From positions 1 through 11,316 of the forward strand of contig JAQGNM010000179.1 of assembly GCA_028291845.1 (NCBI GenBank): a DNA stretch of 11,316 nt, written 5' to 3'. Position numbers and translations under genes: made by a program. Shown here in pieces: positions 7,051 through 11,316 of the stretch (the first letter of the stretch is position 1; the number at the start of each line of letters is the position of its first letter). The notes beneath the pieces were generated by a model that was not told where the DNA came from, searched no databases, and saw only the letters and a program-made list of their open reading frames with translations. The DNA comes from Massilia sp. (GTDB lineage Bacteria; Pseudomonadota; Gammaproteobacteria; Burkholderiales; Burkholderiaceae_D).

Positions 7051-7521
7051 TCAGCGCCAGGGCGGCGCTGGCTGCCACTGCATCGGATTGAACTGTATGC
7101 CGTTCTTCTCCATCATCGGCGCGGTGCGTACAAATCCCAGCTTTTCGTAGGCCGGCACGGCGTAATTGGAAGCATTGACGGTGAACGGCGGCGCCGCGCC
7201 CGCCGCCAGCGCCTCGGCGCGGGCATGCTCCCACAAGCGGCGCGCCACGCCGCGGCCTTGCCATGGAGTGCCGACAAACAAATGAAACACGTGCTGGCGT
7301 TCGCGCATGCCGATGAAGCCGGCAATCTCGCCGTCGATCTCGGCGACATGGTAGACGAACCCCTGCGCCACGTACCTGGCGATGCCGTCGCGGTCGTTCT
7401 CGCGCAGGAAGGTGGAGGCTGGCTCGGGGCGGCTGTCGTGGACGATGAACGCCAGCGCCAGGGTGCGCAGCAGGGAGGCCACCTGGGCGATGTCGTCGGT
7501 GCGCATCGGGCGAATCAGCAT
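7051..7521 (-). CDS. GNAT-family N-acetyltransferase
   Basis: This 156-aa cytosolic acyl-CoA-dependent acetyltransferase has an unknown acceptor. The fold is shown by the opening beta strand MLIRPMRTDDIAQV, the strands VYHVAEIDGEIAGFIGM (about 57-72) and VFHLFV, the acetyl-CoA pyrophosphate loop PWQGRGVARRL (87-96) and the closing NASNYAVPAYEKLGF (116-130). The start chosen is the ATG at 7519-7521, because family homology begins there. The same frame is open 36 codons further upstream, but that part is low-complexity and unlike GNAT N-termini. The Shine-Dalgarno is weak (GAGG two bases before the ATG). A TACAAT hexamer seven bases before GAGG's ATG could be a -10 giving an almost leaderless message, though its -35 is poor. 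No functional link to its neighbours is evident. Confidence 0.87.
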   Translation of the reverse strand: MLIRPMRTDDIAQVASLLRTLALAFIVHDSRPEPASTFLRENDRDGIARYVAQGFVYHVAEIDGEIAGFIGMRERQHVFHLFVGTPWQGRGVARRLWEHARAEALAAGAAPPFTVNASNYAVPAYEKLGFVRTAPMMEKNGIQFNPMQWQPAPPWR

Positions 7522-7732
7522 GGCCTCGATTGTAATGCATGCCTGACAAAGAGGGCGGTTGCGGCCCCTTGCCCACCTTTGCCCCCAGGTCAAGCGGCGA
7601 CGGTCAGAAGACGCAACCCGTACATCCACACCGGCGTGCGCCGGGCCAGGTTGCGACTTTTTAGCGGCTTACGGTGTACCAACACCGCGCCGCATTGGCC
7701 ATGCTTTTTCCGCCGCGTCGGCAAATTGTCTG

Positions 7733-7903
7733 CTATAAACCGTGCCGGTATTTGGCATCGGTCTTGTCGCCACCGGTGTCGGCGTCGAGCGCTTCGCGCA
7801 TCTCGATCATCAACAAGGTGGAGGCGACAAAGCAGGCGAAGTCGACGATTTTCTCCGGCAGCGAACGGGGGATGGCGGTACGGTGCTGGTCGATGGTGGA
7901 CAT
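7733..7903 (-). CDS. Small hypothetical protein, 56 aa, with strong ribosome binding site
   Basis: A complete 57-codon frame runs from the ATG at 7901-7903 to a TAG at 7733-7735. AGGAG at 7910-7914 lies six bases upstream, which is an excellent Shine-Dalgarno and the main reason to call it. The product begins MSTIDQHRTAIPRSLPEKIV, continues with a hydrophobic stretch (FACFVASTLLMIEM, about 22-35) and ends in a charged tail with Asp-Ala-Asp-Thr-Gly-Gly-Asp and Arg-His-Gly-Leu. The hydrophobic part is short for a membrane span and could be an amphipathic helix. I recognise no family. It is oriented away from the GIY-YIG-like gene across a 166-bp gap carrying a direct repeat. Codon choice (GCC, ATC, CTG, GAC) fits neighbouring genes. 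It could be a real conserved small protein; function unknown. Confidence 0.62.
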   Translation of the reverse strand: MSTIDQHRTAIPRSLPEKIVDFACFVASTLLMIEMREALDADTGGDKTDAKYRHGL

Positions 7904-7918
7904 GGGCTTCTCCTGTGA

Positions 7919-7943
7919 GAAGTCGACCTTAGCGCGAAGTCGA
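7919..7943. repeat. Direct repeat GAAGTCGA x2 upstream of the small gene
   Basis: GAAGTCGA occurs at 7919-7926 and again at 7936-7943, a 17-bp period, just upstream of the ribosome binding site of the 56-aa gene. Two such half-sites could bind a regulator or be chance. Confidence 0.3.
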
Positions 7944-7971
7944 ACGTTCTAAACGGAAACAAAAACCCTCC

Positions 7972-8006
7972 TTGCGCAGCCTCAAACCATCGTGGCGATG
8001 GCGCAA
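7972..8006. repeat. Compound inverted repeat between divergent small genes
   Basis: CCATCG-TGG-CGATGG (7987-8001) is a perfect 6-bp inverted repeat. It is flanked on the right directly by CGCAA and on the left, after a 10-base bulge, by TTGCG (7972-7976), so the stem can be extended. It lies between the 56-aa gene and the GIY-YIG-like gene. It has no T-run, so it is not a canonical terminator. Confidence 0.3.
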
Positions 8007-8069
8007 CGGCGGAGATGATAAGCTGCCAGCCTTCCGCATTGATCCGCCAACTGTTTGTCACTGAAATCG

Positions 8070-8396
8070 ATGGGCCGTCGTTACCACCACAATGTCTACG
8101 TGATCGAATTGTCGAACGAAGTTTTGTTCGAGCCGCGCTTTCGGCGCGCCAACCCGGACTACGTGAGCGGCCAGCCCTGCGTGTATGTCGGCATGACGGC
8201 GCTGTCGCCGGATGTGCGCTTCGACAAGCACAAGGCGGGAATTCAATCGAACAAGTATGCGAAAGAGTACGGCCTGCGCCTGCGGCCGGACCTGTACGCC
8301 ATGTACAACCCGATGCCGTATCACGGCGCCTGTGAAATGGAAGTCGAGCTGGCGATCGGCTTGCGCGAGGCGGGGTATGGAGTGTGGCAGGCTTAA
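8070..8396 (+). CDS. Small GIY-YIG-nuclease-like protein (putative)
   Basis: This is a 108-aa protein. Its layout matches a minimal GIY-YIG domain: a first strand VYVIEL (9-14) in place of GIY, a second strand VYVGMT (38-43) in place of YIG, a following region with Arg50 and His54 (RFDKHKAG), and a later CEMEVELAIGLREAGY segment (88-103) where the metal-binding Glu of that family sits. GIY-YIG enzymes cut DNA with one metal ion; whether this divergent version is active is unknown. The start is the ATG at 8070. A TTG at 8055 would add five residues, and the frame is blocked by a TGA at 8040-8042. No Shine-Dalgarno is visible before either start, which is unusual for this window. It stands alone, with no recognisable partner. 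The family call is inference from strand pattern. Confidence 0.6.
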   Translation: MGRRYHHNVYVIELSNEVLFEPRFRRANPDYVSGQPCVYVGMTALSPDVRFDKHKAGIQSNKYAKEYGLRLRPDLYAMYNPMPYHGACEMEVELAIGLREAGYGVWQA

Positions 8397-8413
8397 AAAC
8401 AAGTGCAGTGGAG

Positions 8414-8442
8414 TGGGCAGAGGCGGCTGCTTGCCGTAATAT
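8414..8442 (+). promoter_or_regulatory. Candidate sigma-70 promoter of the VOC gene
   Basis: TAATAT at 8437-8442 is a good -10 hexamer. Seventeen bases upstream, TGGGCA (8414-8419) matches four of six positions of TTGACA. The start site would be near 8449, giving a leader of about 26 bases that contains the strong ribosome binding site. Confidence 0.35.
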
Positions 8443-8474
8443 CAAGACCGCGTTCAGCTAAAAAAGGAGACGCC

Positions 8475-8891
8475 ATGAACAAGCAGATCATCCTCAACTT
8501 GCCAGTGAAGGACCTGGCTAAATCCAAAGCCTTCTTTTCGGCGCTCGGCTTTACGTTCAATGCCCGGTTCAGCGGCGAGGACGCGGCATTCATGAACATC
8601 GTCGGCGACACCATCCAGGCCATGCTGACGATCGAGCCTTTCTTCAAGTCCCTGATCGACAAGGCGGTCGCGCAGGCCAAGGAAGCCAACGAAGTCGTCA
8701 TCTGCCTGAGCTGCGAAAGCCGGGAAGAGGTCGACGCACTGATTGCCAAGGCGCTTGCCGCCGGCGGCCGCACGCCGCACCCGCCGGAAGATCACGGCTT
8801 CATGTATGACCAGGGTTTCGAAGACATCGATGGTCACTTGTGGAACCTGGTCTGGGTGGCGCCGGAGGCTGAAGCGCGCACGACGGCGTAA
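8475..8891 (+). CDS. VOC / glyoxalase-fold family protein
   Basis: This 138-aa cytosolic protein belongs to the vicinal-oxygen-chelate superfamily, of the kind often annotated as predicted lactoylglutathione lyase-like. The two beta-alpha-beta modules are visible: NLPVKDLAKSKAFFSALGF (about 8-26) opens the first, and VVICLSCESREEVDALIAKALAAGG (about 75-99) opens the second. The fold ends in the DIDGHLWNLVWV signature (about 119-130). The usual C-terminal metal-ligand Glu after DGH-x-W is replaced by Asn, so a glyoxalase I reaction should not be assumed; members of this group have varied or unknown activity. The ATG at 8475 has AAGGAGA at 8464-8470 four bases upstream, a strong site. The frame opens further upstream, but that region is the leader. 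It has its own likely promoter and probably forms a single-gene unit. Confidence 0.88.
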   Translation: MNKQIILNLPVKDLAKSKAFFSALGFTFNARFSGEDAAFMNIVGDTIQAMLTIEPFFKSLIDKAVAQAKEANEVVICLSCESREEVDALIAKALAAGGRTPHPPEDHGFMYDQGFEDIDGHLWNLVWVAPEAEARTTA

Positions 8892-9440
8892 TTTCACCGT
8901 GCATCACCAACGCCAGCTCACGCAAGTTTCCCGCGCCACGCTGAAAGCAGGTTCGGATTACGCGCATTGGTCAATTTGAAGGTCCGCAATGGGCCCGGGC
9001 TGTGTAAAAACGCGGTCCTGCGTGCCTTGTTGCGTGATCAGCTTCGCAAGCCACGCTGGAAGGGTTGGCGCGTTGTGCCGCGCCGTTTCGTTCGATAGCG
9101 TTGGCTCGGCCTTACTGCAAGGCAATAACGCCTTGTCGGCCGTATTTTCGGCTTCGGCCGTGTTGCCGTGCTTGCCTCGCCGCCGGCACCGTTTTACTAC
9201 CATGCACAGCATCACCGTCGACGGCGGCTCCCCCCGACGGGCCACCGAAAATTATTTGATCACCCCTGCATCCAAAGCGGTCTCTGCGGTGTAGTACCCC
9301 TGTACGCCCTGCCAAGCGGCACGGGCGACGCACGCCGCGCCGCGGCAGCGCCCGGTTTTTAACAAAGCTGGACGCCGCCGCTAGCGCCCAACGTCCGCCT
9401 CCACCGGGCGACAGCAGCACTTACAGAAGAGGCCCCGACC
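8892..9440. other. 549-bp stretch without a convincing gene; clustered inverted repeats, possible degenerate element
   Basis: No frame here resembles a known protein. A plus-strand frame at 8989-9294 has a fair GAAGG six bases before its ATG but encodes a Cys/Ser/Arg-rich product without domain character. A minus-strand frame (8958-9245) is equally unremarkable. Short hairpins are clustered: GGCGCG/CGCGCC (9067-9084), CAAGGC/GCCTTG with a six-base loop (9118-9135), and GCCG/CGGC close by. The GC-skewed segment around 8978-9020 (GGTCCGCAATGGGCCCGGGCTGTGTAAAAACG) is of a kind often found as dispersed intergenic sequence or near insertion-sequence ends; that is a loose impression. No transposase fragment or target duplication is visible. 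The right part holds the promoter and leader of the DUF4394 gene. Confidence 0.5.
9267..9296. promoter_or_regulatory. Candidate ECF-sigma promoter of the DUF4394 lipoprotein gene (plus strand)
   Basis: TGCATCC (9267-9273), a 16-base spacer and TGTAGTA (9290-9296) give the geometry of an extracytoplasmic-function sigma promoter: a -35 carrying ATCC and a -10 carrying GTA. It follows an AT-rich patch (GAAAATTATTTGATCA, 9247-9262) that stands out from the GC-rich surroundings. It lies about 145 bp upstream of the ATG at 9441, implying a leader of roughly 135 bases. No ECF sigma gene is in the window. Confidence 0.4.
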
Positions 9441-11117
9441 ATGCCACATTTTCCGCTCAGCAAGCTCGCGCTCGCATCCGCCCTGACCTTGACCCTGGCC
9501 GCCTGCGGCGGCGACAGCAACGACTCCCCCGCACCGGTAGTCGCGCCCGTGCCGATTCCGGTGCCCACCCCCGTGCTGACCCCGGGCGACGTCGCCGTGC
9601 TCACCGTCAGCAACAAACTGTTGACCTTCGACCGCGCCACCCCCGGCACCATCCGCACCATCGTCGCCATCACAGGCTTGCAGGCCAGCGAAAACCTGCT
9701 CGGCATCGATTACCGCCCGGCCGACGGCCTGCTGTACGCGGTTGCCAGCAGCGGCCGCATCTATACCCTCGATCCGGCCAGCGGCGCCGCCACCCTCAAG
9801 GCGACCCTGAGCGCCGACGCCACCGACACCACGGCGCCGTTTACCGCGCTGTCCGGCACCGACTATGGCGTCGATTTCAACCCGGCCGCCGACCGCCTGC
9901 GGATTGTCAGCAATACCGGCCAGAGCCTGCGCATCAACGTCGACACTGGCGCCGCCACCACCGACGGCAACATCAACGGCGGGGCCGCCACCACTGCCGT
10001 CAATGCCGCCGCCTACACCAACAGCTTCACCGGCGCCGCCGCCACCACCCTGTACGTGATCGACGCCGCCAACAGCACCCTGTACACGCAAAATCCACCC
10101 AACAACGGCACCCTGGCCAGCCCGGTGGCGCTGGGCGTGAGCGCCACCAGCGTGGCAGGTTTCGATATCGACGCGGTCAACAACACCGGCTACGCCGTGA
10201 TGACCGTGGCCGGCGCGCGCAACTTGTACACCATCAACCTGGCGGCGACCTCCGCACCGGCCACCCTGGTGGCGGCAATCGGCGCCACCGAAGAACTGCG
10301 CGGCCTGGCCGTGCGTACCCCCGCGGCGCCGATGGTGTATGGCCTCACGGACGACAACCGCGTGGTCGGCTTCCGTCCGGCCACTCCCAACACCTTGCTC
10401 AGCAACGTCGCCGTCAGCGGCCTGGGCACCGGCGAAAAGTTGCTCGGCTTCGACGTGCGGCCGAAAGACGGCCTGCTGTACGGCCTGACCTCCACCTCGC
10501 GCCTGGTGACGATCGAACCGGTCACCGGCGCCGCCACCGTCAAGGCGGTGCTGGCGGCCGACCCGGCCGACACCAGCGCGCCCTACAGCGCCGTTGCCGG
10601 CAGCGCCTTCGGCATCGACTTCAACCCGGCGGCCGACCGCCTGCGCGTGGTCAGCAACAGCGGCCAGAGCCTGCGCATCAATGTCGATACCGGCGCCGTC
10701 ACCACCGACACCAACCTGAACCGCATCGGCGCCGTCGCCACGCCGAACGTCACCGCTGCCGCTTACATCAACAGCTATGCCAACACCAGCGCCACCATGC
10801 TGTACGACATTGACCTCGACATGCTGACCAACAGCGCGGTGCTGGCGCTGCAAAACCCGCCCAACGACGGCACCTTGACCAGCGTCGGCCCCCTCAACGC
10901 CGTGGCCGCCGGCGACGTCGGCATGGACATTGCGGGCGGCGCCAATGGCCTGGTGCTGGCGGCGCTGCGCAGCACGGCGGGCGGCCCGAGCTCGCTGTAC
11001 CGGATCGACCTGGCCACCGGCGCGGCGGTGCTGGTCAATGGTGCGGCAACGCCTGCCACCTCGGCCATCGGCAACGGCCAGCTGGGCCTGACCGACCTGG
11101 CCATCGTTCTCAAGTAA
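9441..11117 (+). CDS. Lipoprotein with two tandem DUF4394 domains
   Basis: This 558-aa secreted lipoprotein has unknown function. A lipoprotein signal peptide ends at the lipobox Leu-Ala-Ala-Cys (Cys22). Gly at +2 and no Asp at +2 favour outer-membrane delivery. A Pro/Val-rich linker (about 31-49) leads to two copies of a beta-propeller-like DUF4394 domain, roughly 52-293 and 298-558. Each carries LLGxDxRPxDGLLY, xFNPAADRLRxVSNxGQSLRIN, the NVDTGAxTTD segment and an NPPNxGTL motif. The central motif recurs 248 residues apart (Phe146 and Phe394; 744 bp in DNA), showing an internal duplication. The ATG at 9441 has AAGAGG at 9427-9432, eight bases upstream. A candidate ECF-type promoter precedes it and a strong terminator follows, so it is monocistronic. 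DUF4394 proteins are often encoded near ECF sigma/anti-sigma systems, consistent with an envelope-stress regulon member, but this is inference. Confidence 0.9.
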   Translation: MPHFPLSKLALASALTLTLAACGGDSNDSPAPVVAPVPIPVPTPVLTPGDVAVLTVSNKLLTFDRATPGTIRTIVAITGLQASENLLGIDYRPADGLLYAVASSGRIYTLDPASGAATLKATLSADATDTTAPFTALSGTDYGVDFNPAADRLRIVSNTGQSLRINVDTGAATTDGNINGGAATTAVNAAAYTNSFTGAAATTLYVIDAANSTLYTQNPPNNGTLASPVALGVSATSVAGFDIDAVNNTGYAVMTVAGARNLYTINLAATSAPATLVAAIGATEELRGLAVRTPAAPMVYGLTDDNRVVGFRPATPNTLLSNVAVSGLGTGEKLLGFDVRPKDGLLYGLTSTSRLVTIEPVTGAATVKAVLAADPADTSAPYSAVAGSAFGIDFNPAADRLRVVSNSGQSLRINVDTGAVTTDTNLNRIGAVATPNVTAAAYINSYANTSATMLYDIDLDMLTNSAVLALQNPPNDGTLTSVGPLNAVAAGDVGMDIAGGANGLVLAALRSTAGGPSSLYRIDLATGAAVLVNGAATPATSAIGNGQLGLTDLAIVLK

Positions 11118-11119
11118 GA

Positions 11120-11156
11120 CCGCGTCGACCGGCGTCGGTTCCGCCGGTCGACGCGG
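11120..11156 (+). repeat. Perfect 15-bp hairpin just after the DUF4394 stop
   Basis: CCGCGTCGACCGGCG (11120-11134), a seven-base loop (TCGGTTC) and the exact complement (11142-11156) begin three bases after the stop codon. It has no T-run, so alone it is a poor intrinsic terminator. It may protect the mRNA 3' end or assist the terminator that follows. Confidence 0.75.
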
Positions 11157-11166
11157 GCATTGATGT

Positions 11167-11207
11167 GCGCCTGTCCAGTCGTCGTTTCGACTGGACAGGC
11201 GCTTTTT
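11167..11207 (+). terminator. Rho-independent terminator of the DUF4394 gene
   Basis: GCGCCTGTCCAGTCG (11167-11181), a six-base loop (TCGTTT) and the exact complement (11188-11202) are followed at once by five T residues (11203-11207). This is a textbook intrinsic terminator on the plus strand and ends the transcript of the lipoprotein gene. Confidence 0.9.
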
Positions 11208-11276
11208 CGTGGCGTGCCCGGCAGTCATACCGGGCGATGCGTTACACTGCCGGCGATTCCCAGACCGAAAGCACCC

Positions 11277-11316
11277 ATGGCCGACGCCCCCGAGCTGCGC
11301 TCCCGCGCCCTCGATT
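11277..11316 (+). CDS. Start of an unidentified gene, cut off by window edge
   Basis: From an ATG at 11277 the frame reads MADAPELRSRALD and runs off the window; 13 codons are too few to name a family. Support comes from position: it follows the strong terminator, and a TTACACT segment (-10-like TACACT at 11243-11248) lies about 30 bases upstream, although no good -35 pairs with it. The Shine-Dalgarno is weak (GAAAG at 11267-11271). It would be transcribed independently of the lipoprotein gene. Confidence 0.45.
   Translation, partial: MADAPELRSRALD

Noticed and set aside
7522..7629. N-terminal extension of the GNAT protein by 36 codons
   Set aside because: Family similarity starts at the ATG at 7521, and the extra residues are Arg-rich and unlike GNAT N-termini.
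7631..7644. CCGGCG-TG-CGCCGG palindrome downstream of the 56-aa gene
   Set aside because: The centre is too tight for a good hairpin, there is no T-run, and GC-rich palindromes of this size are expected by chance here.
8015..8335. Plus-strand frame starting MISCQPSAL, overlapping the GIY-YIG-like gene
   Set aside because: GGAG abuts its ATG too closely, and the overlapping frame at 8070-8396 has the coherent strand/helix pattern.
9381..11228. A 615-codon open frame antisense to the DUF4394 gene
   Set aside because: It is Gly/Ala/Val-rich with no domain pattern, runs through the terminator hairpins and mirrors the GC-biased codons of the real gene.

Overview
The window reads as ordinary chromosome from a high-GC, Gram-negative bacterium. 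Strong GC bias in third codon positions, a TonB-dependent outer-membrane receptor, a lipoprotein with a Leu-Ala-Ala-Cys lipobox and a sigma-54-type promoter all point to Proteobacteria. Gene style suggests a betaproteobacterium, possibly Oxalobacteraceae (Massilia/Duganella-like). That placement is inference from style, not from a marker gene.

Layout. Positions 2-1447 (+) hold the C-terminal 481 codons of a YtcJ-type amidohydrolase whose start lies left of the window. It converges on a TonB-dependent receptor (1444-3996, -), and the two stop codons share one CTAG. Divergent from the receptor is a translationally coupled two-component pair: a membrane histidine kinase (4170-5465) and a LuxR/NarL-type response regulator (5462-6172). 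A very good sigma-54 (-24/-12) promoter lies just upstream of the kinase. The regulator overlaps by 23 bp the end of a DltE-like short-chain dehydrogenase (6150-6905, -), which sits behind a GNAT acetyltransferase (7051-7521, -).

Positions 7522-9440 are less dense. They hold an easily missed 56-aa gene with a strong ribosome binding site (7733-7903, -), a small GIY-YIG-like protein (8070-8396, +), a VOC/glyoxalase-fold protein (8475-8891, +) and about 550 bp without a convincing gene (8892-9440). The right end carries a large lipoprotein made of two tandem DUF4394 domains (9441-11117, +). It has a candidate ECF-sigma promoter upstream and two perfect 15-bp hairpins downstream, the second a textbook terminator. 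The first 13 codons of a further gene begin at 11277.

How the genes work together. The only clear functional unit is the receptor plus two-component system: an outer-membrane importer next to a sensor/regulator that probably controls it, with the kinase operon apparently under RpoN. The substrate is not readable from the sequence. The remaining genes look like independent single-gene units. No mobile element, CRISPR array, phage, defence island, rRNA or tRNA was recognised. No wholly new system is evident. The best leads are the sigma-54-driven sensor operon, the 56-aa gene, the ECF-type promoter on the duplicated DUF4394 lipoprotein and the unexplained 8892-9440 gap.
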